From JBOGJG01 sp050747825 (GTDB lineage: Bacteria > Acidobacteriota > UBA6911 > RPQK01 > JBOGJG01): a stretch of 58,788 nt of DNA. Below are positions 51,568-58,788 of the stretch, piece by piece. The stretch is taken from positions 1 to 58,788 of the forward strand of contig JBOGJG010000151.1 of the NCBI GenBank assembly GCA_050747825.1. The letters run 5' to 3'. Within the stretch, counting starts at the first letter, position 1. Each line of letters opens with the position of its first letter. The notes beneath the pieces were generated by a model. It saw nothing but the letters and a program-made list of their open reading frames with translations. It did no database searches and was not told where the DNA came from. The position numbers were made by a program, and so were the translations under genes.

Positions 51568-51573
51568 ATTTTA
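51568..51573 (-). promoter_or_regulatory. TAAAAT -10 of radA, leaderless
   Basis: Minus-strand TAAAAT (51573-51568) lies seven bases before the GTG of radA, with no ribosome site between. Confidence 0.6.
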
Positions 51574-51583
51574 GCCTCAAGGT

Positions 51584-51625
51584 CTGACCATTGACCCGCT
51601 GACCGCTGACCGCTGACCGCTGACG
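51584..51625. repeat. GCTGACC seven-base array (6 units)
   Basis: Six consecutive units (CTGACCA, TTGACCC, GCTGACC three times, GCTGACG). It is the reverse complement of the array at 51747-51838, and a gene remnant lies between the two. Confidence 0.9.
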
Positions 51626-51639
51626 GAAGCCACTGCCCC

Positions 51640-51742
51640 CTCCCGTGGGTCCCCTATGATCAAGTCTAACCATCATGCTCTCCAGGGCACGGGCCTCCAG
51701 CTTTCGGCCGTCAAACGTGTATATCCCAGCAATAGCGCTCAT
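51640..51742 (-). pseudogene. N-terminal remnant of an asparagine synthetase-like gene
   Basis: About 34 codons from ATG 51742 read MSAIAGIYTFDGRKLEARA and then LESMMVRLDHRGPTGGG. This is the start of an asparagine synthase/class II amidotransferase-like protein (MSAIAGI-x5-G and HRGP-x-G). The frame then runs into the GCTGACC array and nothing else of the ~600-residue protein remains. It is flanked on both sides by inverted seven-base arrays. Confidence 0.75.
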
Positions 51743-51746
51743 AGTA

Positions 51747-51838
51747 CGGTCAGCGGTCAGTGGTCAGTGGTCAGCGGTCAGCGGCCAGCGGTCAGCGGTC
51801 AGCGGTCAGTGGGTCAGTGGTCAGCGGTCAGCGATGAG
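51747..51838. repeat. CGGTCAG seven-base array (13 units)
   Basis: Thirteen units of CGGTCAG/TGGTCAG, with one CGGCCAG, one eight-base TGGGTCAG and a final CGATGAG. A unit at 51825-51831 contains the stop codon of the nucleoside hydrolase gene. Confidence 0.92.
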
Positions 51839-52787
51839 AAAGCCGCTCGACGAGCAAACGCTCGAAGGCCGCCTGATCTTTCCATCGCAGTGCGGCGCGC
51901 ACCGGGCTGCCGGCATCGGAACGGCGGGTGTAGCCGTCCGAGGTGACCTCCAGGCGCACACTCTCGATCTCGCAGAACTCATCAGGATGCGAGATCAAAG
52001 CGACGGCCAAAGCGTCAAAGAGCGTAGAGCTTTCGACCTCCGGGTTGTACCTGCCCCACTGCCTGGCCCAAACGCGGTAATTTTCGAGCAGAGGCTGGAC
52101 CAGCGGCGAATTCGACTGAAGGAGCCGCTGATAGCGGTCTCCCTTGAGCTGGATTTTGCCTGCCGTATCCAGAGGAGCGATCAGCAAATCCCATCCTGCC
52201 GAATACATGGCTGCCGTCGCCTGGGCATCCCGTTTCACGTTGTACTCGGGGTCGGGATCAGGGTCGCCGTTGTAGCCCTCATCGACGCTACCGCTCATCG
52301 CCACAACCCGTACCTTTTCGGCAATCGCCGGATTGCGCTTCAAAGCCTCCTGAATGTTAGGGACGGGTCCGACTGCCAGCAGGACGATATCGCCGTCACT
52401 TTCCATAATGAGGTCGATCATGGCCTGCACGCCGTCTTCATGTATCTGGCCGGGGTAGTCATGCAGGTCGTAATCGGCAACCCAACCGGCCTGATGGATC
52501 GGGATCTCTTCAGCTTCGTGAACGCCGATGCCAACCGGGATGTCCGTCCGTCCGGCGCGTTCCAGGAAACGGGCAGCGATTTCGGCCCGAGTCCGCGTAT
52601 CCCCCGTATCCGTGACCACCAGCTTCAAATCCAACTCGGGAGAAGCCAGCAGCAGGGCCAGAGCCCAGGTGTCATCGATATCCGTCCCAATATCCGTATC
52701 GTAAATGACCGGAATGGGCGCGCTTCTGGCGCTGCCGGTGAATAGAAAAGCCATGCTTACGACTACTATTGCATATGGAAACTTCAA
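51828..52787 (-). CDS. Exported nucleoside hydrolase
   Basis: A 319-residue IU-type nucleoside hydrolase with an N-terminal signal peptide (FPYAIVVVSMAFLFTGSARSA), so probably periplasmic. The calcium-binding DTDIGTDIDD motif is present (shown after IPVIY), along with VGPVPNIQEAL, VVAMSGS and LFDALAVAL. It splits nucleosides into base and ribose. The start is TTG 52787 behind AAGGAGG, rather close (3-4 bases). Its last residues and stop codon are encoded by the CGGTCAG array. Confidence 0.88.
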   Translation of the reverse strand: MKFPYAIVVVSMAFLFTGSARSAPIPVIYDTDIGTDIDDTWALALLLASPELDLKLVVTDTGDTRTRAEIAARFLERAGRTDIPVGIGVHEAEEIPIHQAGWVADYDLHDYPGQIHEDGVQAMIDLIMESDGDIVLLAVGPVPNIQEALKRNPAIAEKVRVVAMSGSVDEGYNGDPDPDPEYNVKRDAQATAAMYSAGWDLLIAPLDTAGKIQLKGDRYQRLLQSNSPLVQPLLENYRVWARQWGRYNPEVESSTLFDALAVALISHPDEFCEIESVRLEVTSDGYTRRSDAGSPVRAALRWKDQAAFERLLVERLSHR

Positions 52788-52806
52788 TGTACCTCCTTTG
52801 GAAGAA

Positions 52807-52862
52807 GTGAAAGGTGAGACGTAAGACGTGACTTTTCACTTTTCACTTTTCACTTCTTCACT
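52807..52862. repeat. GTGAAAG/TTCACTT seven-base hairpin array
   Basis: Units GTGAAAG, GTGAGAC, GTAAGAC, GTGACTT and then TTCACTT three times. The first part can pair with the second. It fills the gap between nucleoside hydrolase and alr and touches the alr stop. Confidence 0.85.
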
Positions 52863-53895
52863 CAAAATACGTCCGCTCGACGCGACTGCCGATCGTGGTC
52901 AGGATCTCGTAGGGAATCGTACCGAGCATCCGGGCCAGTCCGGCAGCAGAAATCGGCGAGTCCGCATCCGCCTCCAGTATGGTCACTTCTTCCCCGACCT
53001 GGACTTCGGGCGCGTCGGTCAGATCGACACTGGTGAGATCCATGCTGACCCGGCCGACAATCGGATGAAGCCGGCCCTGGATGCGGACCTGGCCGCGGCC
53101 GGAAAGATTTCGACGGTAACCGTCGGCATATCCGACTGAAAGGACTCCAACCCGGCTGGGTCGAGACGTGCTGAAAGTCCGACCATAGCCGATGTCTCGT
53201 CCCACCGGCACATCCAGGATGGTGAGCACAAGTGTCTTCCAGGACAGGATGGGCTCGATATAATCAACCTCCGGCAGGCTGCAAATCCCAAAGAGTGATA
53301 GTCCGAGCCGCACCATATCGAGATGGCCGCGGGTGAGCGTCAAGGCGGTGCTGGCACAGATGTGGCGGCGGTAGGGAAGGCCCTCAGTGGCCTCCAGAAA
53401 GCGATCCAACTGGAGATCGGTGAACTGGATGTCGCCGTCGGCGTCCGCGAAATGCGAGTAGACGCCCCTGATGCGGCCTTTCTGGTTTTCTAGGCAGCGG
53501 GCGATTTCCGTCCAGGGGATGCCGAGGCGGGTCATGCCAGTGTCAATTTTTATTTCGACCTTGAGATCCTCAGGAAGGGGCCGGCGGTCGAAGACTGCTG
53601 CTGTCAGGTCATATTTGCCGAATTCCTGCTCTTCACCAGCCTGGCAGCCGCCCAGGACGAGGATTTCCGCCCGGGGCGCAGACTGGCGCACCTCAATGGC
53701 TTCTTGCAAGTTCGCCACGGCAAACTGCTGAACTCCGTTCCGGGATAGCTCTCTTGAAACCGCCGAGGCCCCATGCCCGTAAGCATTGGCTTTGACCACG
53801 GCCATCATAGCCGTTGCAGGAGCGAGGTGCTGCCGGAGAGCGGCCAGATTTCGGCGCAGCCGAGGCAGGGAAATTTCAACCCACGATCTCTTCAT
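52858..53895 (-). CDS. alr: Alanine racemase
   Basis: A 345-residue PLP enzyme that makes D-alanine for peptidoglycan. AVVKANAYGHG holds the PLP Lys; HFADADGD, MVRLGLSLFG, the catalytic Tyr region IGYGRTF and RVSMDLT also fit the family. The ATG overlaps the dnaB stop by 4 bases, so the gene belongs to the rpsF operon. Confidence 0.95.
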   Translation of the reverse strand: MKRSWVEISLPRLRRNLAALRQHLAPATAMMAVVKANAYGHGASAVSRELSRNGVQQFAVANLQEAIEVRQSAPRAEILVLGGCQAGEEQEFGKYDLTAAVFDRRPLPEDLKVEIKIDTGMTRLGIPWTEIARCLENQKGRIRGVYSHFADADGDIQFTDLQLDRFLEATEGLPYRRHICASTALTLTRGHLDMVRLGLSLFGICSLPEVDYIEPILSWKTLVLTILDVPVGRDIGYGRTFSTSRPSRVGVLSVGYADGYRRNLSGRGQVRIQGRLHPIVGRVSMDLTSVDLTDAPEVQVGEEVTILEADADSPISAAGLARMLGTIPYEILTTIGSRVERTYFE

Positions 53896-55253
53896 CCGGC
53901 GTCGCGGGCCAGGTTTTCAAATTTGGTCCACTGGTTGATGAAGGCGAGCTTAATATCGCCGGTCGGACCGTTGCGCTGCTTGCGCACGAGGATCTCAGCG
54001 ACTCCGGATTCCTCATCGACATCCGGCTCTTTGCGATAGAGGTCGTCGCGGTAGATAAACATTACGACGTCCGCGTCCTGCTCGATGGAGCCGGACTCGC
54101 GAAGGTCGGAGAGCTGAGGCCGATGATCACCCCGGCGCTGCTCAGGCGCGCGGCTCAACTGCGAAAGAGCGACTACGGGAATGTTCAGCTCTTTGGCCAA
54201 GCCTTTGAGCGACCGGCTGATGGAGGAGATCTCCTGTTGCCGATTTTCAAAGCGCAGGCGCGAGCCATTGGAGGTGCCTGACATCAACTGCAGATAGTCC
54301 ACGATCAAAAGGTCCAGACCGTGTTCCACCTTCAGACGGCGTGCTTTGGAGCGCATCTCGACAATCGTGATGCCGGGGGTATCATCGATAAACAGGCGAG
54401 CCTGGGAAAGCTTGGCCATCCCCTTGGCCAGATTCTTCCAGTCTTCCTTTGAAAGATAGCCCGAGCGGACCTTATGACTGTCCACTCGAGCTTCCGAGCA
54501 GAGCAGCCGGTTCACCAACTGCTGGGAGGACATCTCAAGGCTGAAAACTCCTACCACTTTCTTCTGCTGGACCGAGGCATGCTGGGCGATGTTGAGCGCC
54601 AGGCTGGTCTTGCCCAGGCCGGGCCGGGCGGCAATAATGATCAGGTCGGAGTTTTGAAGACCCGAGGTCATGTGGTCCATCTCAACGAAACCGGTAGAAA
54701 TACCGGTAATCAGCTCCTTGCGCTGGTAGAGCGCTTCAATACGCTTGTAGTTTTCCGGCAGCAGGTCTTGAAGGCTGGCGAAGCCGTTCTGAATCTTCTC
54801 TTGGCTGATTTCAAAAATCGACTTCTCTGCCAGGTCCAGCAGACTCTGGGCTTCTTCCTGATCTGAAAAGCCCCGGACGATAATTTCATTGGCCGAGTGG
54901 ATCAGCCTGCGCAGGAGCGCTTTTTCTTTGATGATCTGGGCGTAGTCTTCGATATTGGAAAGCCTGGGAACGCCATCGAGCAGTGAGGAAATGTAGGCGA
55001 TCCCGCCGACCGTATCGAGATCGCGGTCTCTCTTTAGCTCTTCCTTAAGGGTCAGGGAATCAATCGCTCTGGAAGCGCCGGAGAGGGTCTCCATTTTGGA
55101 GTAAATCTTGCGATGGCCATCCAGGAAGAAGTCTTCACGGGTGAGTAACTCGGCGGTCTGGTCGAACAGGCGGTTGTCCAGCAGAATCGCGCCCAAAATG
55201 GCGCGCTCTGCCTCGATGCTGTGCGGTAGCGTTTTCTCGAGTGTGACGTCCAT
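53892..55253 (-). CDS. dnaB: Replicative DNA helicase DnaB
   Basis: A 453-residue DnaB: N-terminal helical domain (SIEAERAILGAILLDN), linker helix, RecA-like C-terminal domain with Walker A ARPGLGKTS, VDYLQLM, and the arginine-finger/ATP region DLRESGSIEQDADVVMFIYR. It is the hexameric helicase of the replication fork. ATG 55253 (MDVTLEKTLPHS) is the real start. The frame extends into the AATAGTG repeat upstream and gives a false N-terminus (RSLFTIHYSLS). Confidence 0.97.
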   Translation of the reverse strand: MDVTLEKTLPHSIEAERAILGAILLDNRLFDQTAELLTREDFFLDGHRKIYSKMETLSGASRAIDSLTLKEELKRDRDLDTVGGIAYISSLLDGVPRLSNIEDYAQIIKEKALLRRLIHSANEIIVRGFSDQEEAQSLLDLAEKSIFEISQEKIQNGFASLQDLLPENYKRIEALYQRKELITGISTGFVEMDHMTSGLQNSDLIIIAARPGLGKTSLALNIAQHASVQQKKVVGVFSLEMSSQQLVNRLLCSEARVDSHKVRSGYLSKEDWKNLAKGMAKLSQARLFIDDTPGITIVEMRSKARRLKVEHGLDLLIVDYLQLMSGTSNGSRLRFENRQQEISSISRSLKGLAKELNIPVVALSQLSRAPEQRRGDHRPQLSDLRESGSIEQDADVVMFIYRDDLYRKEPDVDEESGVAEILVRKQRNGPTGDIKLAFINQWTKFENLARDAG

Positions 55254-55257
55254 AGAA

Positions 55258-55963
<706 letters not shown>

Positions 55964-55972
55964 GGTGTATTC

Positions 55973-56000
55973 GTTTCTTGGTTTCTTAGTTCCTTGGTTC
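55973..56000. repeat. GTTTCTTG repeat (eight-base period)
   Basis: GTTTCTTG, GTTTCTTA and GTTCCTTG lie between rpsR and rplI. The period is eight here rather than seven. Confidence 0.75.
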
Positions 56001-56002
56001 AA

Positions 56003-56212
56003 TTATTCAGTGAACGGCAGCAGAGCCAAATGCCGGGCCCGCTTCACTGCGGTTGCCAGCTTGCGCTGATGCGTGGCGCAAACCCCCGAAATTCTCCGCG
56101 GGAGGATTCTGGCACGCTCCGGCACATACTGGTCCAGCAATTTCATATCTTTGAAATCGATGTAATCGATATTTTCAGCGCAAAATCGACAAAACTTTCT
56201 TCTCCTGGCCAT
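56003..56212 (-). CDS. rpsR: 30S ribosomal protein S18
   Basis: A 69-residue S18 with KFCRFCAEN (CxxC) near the start and ERARILPRRISGVCATHQRKL, the RNA-binding core. It pairs with S6 on the small subunit platform. It starts 2 bases after rpsF, with no ssb gene between them. Confidence 0.97.
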   Translation of the reverse strand: MARRRKFCRFCAENIDYIDFKDMKLLDQYVPERARILPRRISGVCATHQRKLATAVKRARHLALLPFTE

Positions 56213-56214
56213 AC

Positions 56215-56622
56215 TTACTCCTTCTCGATCAGTGTTTCCTTCATTTGCTCGCCTCGTTTCCGGGCTCCGGAAGCGGCTCGCTGCTTCTTGTGTTCCTCGC
56301 GGCGAGTCTTGAATTTGTCGGCTCGCTTAAGGTCAAGATCGACGCGGACTGAGAGGAAGCGGATCACTGCATCCATTACCTTGAACCTGCGCTCCAGTTC
56401 AGCAACCGCCTCGCCGCCGGGTTCTTCGATGGTCAGGATGATATAGAAGCCTTCGTTGTGCTTCTTAACCGGGTAGGCCAAACGCCTCTTACCCCAGTTC
56501 TCCAGATGGGCAATTGCGGCCCCCTTCTCTTCGGCTGCTTTGGTGAAGAGCTCGATGTTGTGCTCGACCTCATCATCCGTCAGCCCGGGAGCGAGAACGA
56601 AAACAACTTCGTATCGTCTCAT
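56215..56622 (-). CDS. rpsF: 30S ribosomal protein S6
   Basis: A 135-residue S6: MRRYEVVFVLAPGLTDDEV, NWGKRRLAYPVKKHNEGFY and VIRFLSVRVD are characteristic. The usual length is about 100; a basic/acidic tail of some 35 residues (KFKTRREEHKKQRAASGARK) is extra. First gene of rpsF-rpsR-rplI-dnaB-alr, with AAGGAG upstream of the ATG. Confidence 0.97.
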   Translation of the reverse strand: MRRYEVVFVLAPGLTDDEVEHNIELFTKAAEEKGAAIAHLENWGKRRLAYPVKKHNEGFYIILTIEEPGGEAVAELERRFKVMDAVIRFLSVRVDLDLKRADKFKTRREEHKKQRAASGARKRGEQMKETLIEKE

Positions 56623-56638
56623 GGACTCTCCTTGTTGT

Positions 56639-56770
56639 TAGGCTGTAGGCTGTAGACTTTAAAAGCCTGCAGCCAAAGCAGCTCACTTGAGCCCCAGCCG
56701 GATTTAAAAAAAAGTATTTTACCACGACCTATGTTGCTAGGCGTTTGAAGCCTACAGCCTCCAGCCTACA
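56639..56770. repeat. TAGGCTG / GCCTACA inverted seven-base arrays
   Basis: Two TAGGCTG units (56639-56652) and three GCCTACA-type units (56750-56770) flank the rpsF promoter region. The last unit contains the TAG stop of hppA. Confidence 0.85.
56716..56724 (-). promoter_or_regulatory. rpsF operon promoter (extended -10)
   Basis: On the minus strand TGGTAAAAT is an extended -10 about 93 bases upstream of the rpsF ATG, leaving a long leader where ribosomal-protein feedback could act. I see no clear -35. Confidence 0.5.
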
Positions 56771-58757
56771 CCAACAGCGGTGCGATGACGAGGGCCACGA
56801 TGGACATCAACTTGATCAGGATGTTCATCGAGGGCCCGCTGGTATCCTTAAACGGATCGCCCACGGTATCGCCGACCACGGCGGCCTTATGGGCCTCGGA
56901 ACCCTTACCGCCCAGGAAGCCTTCTTCGATGTATTTTTTGGCGTTATCCCAGGCCCCACCCGCATTGGCCATGAAAAGGGCCAGCAGCACTCCGACCAGC
57001 GTGGCGCCGGCCAGCATCCCTCCCAGGGCCGCGACTCCCAGGGTAAATCCCATGACGACGGGAGCCGAAACAGCCACTATCCCCGGAATGATCATCTCGC
57101 CCAGCGCAGCCCGGGTGGAGATATCGACGCAGCGGCCGGTGTCCGGTAGGGCGGTCCCTTCCATAAGGCCGGGTATTTCGCGGAACTGGCGCCGTACTTC
57201 CTCCACCATCCTGAAAGCGGCCCGTCCCACTGCGGACATGGTCAAGTCTGCCAGAAAGAAGGGCAGTATCCCACCGATGAAGAAGCCGACCACAACCGTG
57301 GGATCGATGAGGTTCAGGCTGGAGAGACCTACCGCGCGGGTATAAGCGGAAAAAAGAGCCAGGGCGGTCAGAGCCGCAGAGCCGATGGCAAAGCCTTTTC
57401 CGATGGCAGCGGTCGTGTTTCCCAAAGAATCCAGACTATCGGTGATGCGACGGGTTTCCGGGCCCAGGCCGCTCATCTCGGAGATACCGCCGGCATTGTC
57501 CGCGATCGGACCGTAAGCGTCCACGGACATGGTGATGCCGACCGTGGCCAGCATTCCCACAGCGGCGATTCCGATACCGTAGAGCCCGGCATAATTGAAG
57601 GAAATCAGGATAGCCGCGCAGATCGTCAGGACAGGCAAAACGGTGGACTGCATGCCCACTGCCAATCCTGTGATGATGTTGGTTGCGACGCCCGTCTTGC
57701 AAGATTCCGCAATTCTCTTGATAGGGCTGCCTGATGTGTACCATTCGGTCAGTAGTCCGATTACGATTCCCGCAACCGTGCCTAGAAGCAGCGCCAGGAA
57801 AATCCCACTCTCCAGTTCCATGGAGTTGATGGCAATGAATGATCCCACCAAAAGTAGAATAGCGCTCACAAATGTGGAGTAGCGGAGGGCAGCGGCCGGA
57901 CCGAGGGCCCGCAGTACACGAATGGAAGCGATTCCGATGAGCGAGGCAATGAGGCCGATCGCCACGACCACCAGAGGCAGAACCATGTACTGAAGCTGTC
58001 TTTCGGGATTGAGAACCTGGAAGGTCCCGGCGGCGGCGATGGCGATGGTGGCGATCACCGAACCCACATAGCTCTCGAAGATATCCGCGCCCATTCCGGC
58101 CGTATCTCCGACGCAGTCACCTACGTTATCGGCTATGGTGGCCGGATTGCGAGGATCATCCTCCGGAATGCCGGCTTCCACCTTCCCTACCAGGTCGGCT
58201 CCCACGTCGGCGCTCTTTGTGAAAATTCCACCTCCCACGCGGGCGAAGAGCGCGATTGAACTGGCGCCCATGGCATAGCCGTTAATGTCGCTTGCGGAGA
58301 TCAAACCCCGCAGATAAAACAGAAAAGCAGTCGCTACTCCGATGAGCCCGAGACTGGCCACAGCCAGGCCCATGACAGCTCCGCCCGAAAAGGCGACATT
58401 CAGGGCCCGTCCGACACCGAAATCGCGAGCGGCCTGAGACGTTCGAACATTAGCGCGTGTTGCCGCTTTCATCCCGAAAAAGCCGGCCAGCATGGAGCTG
58501 ATGGCTCCAAACAGGAAGGCCAGCGCAGTACCGGAAGAGATACTGAAATAGAGCAGGAAGAATACCGCTCCCACAAAGCCCGCCAGGATGCTGTATTCCC
58601 GGCGCAGGAAAACCATAGCCCCACCGTGAATGGCCTCTGAGATGAGGACCATTTTCTCATCGGTAACCACAATGCGCTTGATGAAGAGATAGATCAGGCC
58701 TGCGCAGATCAGGCCGAGTACGCCCAGCAGCGGTAACAGGTAAAGGTAATTTATCAT
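56766..58757 (-). CDS. hppA: Membrane-bound ion-translocating pyrophosphatase
   Basis: A 663-residue multi-pass membrane pyrophosphatase with about 16 helices. The pyrophosphate site is clear: KSADVGADLVGKVE, DDPRNPATIADNVGD, DCVGDTAGMGADIFESY, SVDAYGPIADNAGG and GDTVGDPFKDTSGPS. It couples pyrophosphate hydrolysis to proton or sodium pumping. The segment GNTTAAIGKG has Ala where potassium-independent enzymes carry Lys (GNTTKA), so it is predicted to be potassium-dependent. Whether it pumps H+ or Na+ cannot be decided by eye. GGGAG lies just upstream of the ATG. The stop codon is within a seven-base repeat unit. Confidence 0.96.
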   Translation of the reverse strand: MINYLYLLPLLGVLGLICAGLIYLFIKRIVVTDEKMVLISEAIHGGAMVFLRREYSILAGFVGAVFFLLYFSISSGTALAFLFGAISSMLAGFFGMKAATRANVRTSQAARDFGVGRALNVAFSGGAVMGLAVASLGLIGVATAFLFYLRGLISASDINGYAMGASSIALFARVGGGIFTKSADVGADLVGKVEAGIPEDDPRNPATIADNVGDCVGDTAGMGADIFESYVGSVIATIAIAAAGTFQVLNPERQLQYMVLPLVVVAIGLIASLIGIASIRVLRALGPAAALRYSTFVSAILLLVGSFIAINSMELESGIFLALLLGTVAGIVIGLLTEWYTSGSPIKRIAESCKTGVATNIITGLAVGMQSTVLPVLTICAAILISFNYAGLYGIGIAAVGMLATVGITMSVDAYGPIADNAGGISEMSGLGPETRRITDSLDSLGNTTAAIGKGFAIGSAALTALALFSAYTRAVGLSSLNLIDPTVVVGFFIGGILPFFLADLTMSAVGRAAFRMVEEVRRQFREIPGLMEGTALPDTGRCVDISTRAALGEMIIPGIVAVSAPVVMGFTLGVAALGGMLAGATLVGVLLALFMANAGGAWDNAKKYIEEGFLGGKGSEAHKAAVVGDTVGDPFKDTSGPSMNILIKLMSIVALVIAPLLV

Positions 58758-58788
58758 CGCTCCCTTTTTGGAGGGTCAGGTCCTGCGT

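Noticed and set aside
51747..51838. Array considered as CRISPR
   Set aside because: Units are seven bases and contiguous, without unique spacers, and there are no cas genes in the window.
51675..52745. Plus-strand open frame of 356 codons across the CGGTCAG array and nucleoside hydrolase
   Set aside because: It is the mirror of a clear nucleoside hydrolase and begins in repeat sequence.

Overview
This 58.8 kb window is a gene-dense, mid-to-high GC bacterial chromosome segment. The gene set suggests a Gram-negative, Acidobacteriota-like organism. It has planctomycete-type cytochrome (PSCyt1/DUF1549/DUF1553) and DUF1501 proteins, which are shared by Planctomycetes, Verrucomicrobia and Acidobacteria. 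It also has a type IV pilus / type II secretion-like machine, a core rpsF-rpsR-rplI-dnaB-alr block, and radA-PIN/TRAM-ispD-ispF order. The phylum is an inference. No rRNA, prophage, insertion sequence or CRISPR array was seen. One tRNA gene (Asp) was found.

Layout. 1-4.9 kb: a truncated HD-GYP protein diverges from a membrane-anchored sigma-54 activator. Two GspG-like pilin genes follow, behind a near-perfect -24/-12 promoter with two upstream dyads. 4.9-8.5 kb: a Wzy_C/O-antigen-ligase-like TPR protein converges on a TMTC-like GT-C/TPR protein. 8.5-20.6 kb (minus strand): a pilus/secretion operon. In transcription order it encodes a secreted protein of unknown function, four large paralogous pilin-like proteins, a GspG-like pilin, GspE/PilB, GspF/PilC, a PilM-PilN (GspL-like) fusion, PilO/GspM-like, PilP/GspC-like and the TMTC-like gene. 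No secretin or prepilin peptidase lies in the window. 20.6-31 kb: a sugar-epimerase-like cupin, a TPR-thioredoxin secreted protein, a GT21-like glycosyltransferase, an oligopeptide ABC importer (lipoprotein plus two permeases, no ATPases), an M24 peptidase and a group II PLP decarboxylase. 31-36.8 kb: a three-gene PSCyt cassette. 36.8-39.1 kb: a small accessory patch with a tRNA-Asp, a MazEF-like toxin-antitoxin pair and short hypotheticals. 39-47 kb: a B12-type radical SAM protein, a DUF885 lipoprotein, a degenerate sugar nucleotidyltransferase, a 3D-domain protein, uvrC and a DUF84 NTPase. 47-58.8 kb: an IMPase-ispF-ispD-PIN/TRAM operon, radA, a nucleoside hydrolase, the S6-S18-L9-DnaB-Alr operon and a membrane pyrophosphatase.

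Two genome-wide themes stand out. First, almost every gap holds tandem repeats with a seven-base period. The word differs from place to place (for example ACTGACA, CGGTCAG, GTTCCAA, CACTATT, CCGCCAC), and a reverse-complement block often lies in the same gap. Arrays commonly start at stop codons, surround gene remnants, and in several places run in frame inside proteins, giving recurring T-R-H-x-x-P peptides. Second, several genes have a -10 hexamer ending only 6-8 bases before the start codon, which predicts leaderless mRNAs.

The most system-like discovery candidate is the pilus locus. A dedicated membrane-bound sigma-54 activator with candidate binding sites sits beside the pilin promoter. 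The operon carries four tandem ~390-residue pilin-like proteins with an Ig-like/carboxypeptidase-regulatory-like tail, one of which lacks the conserved Glu5. Candidate glycosylation enzymes lie at both ends.
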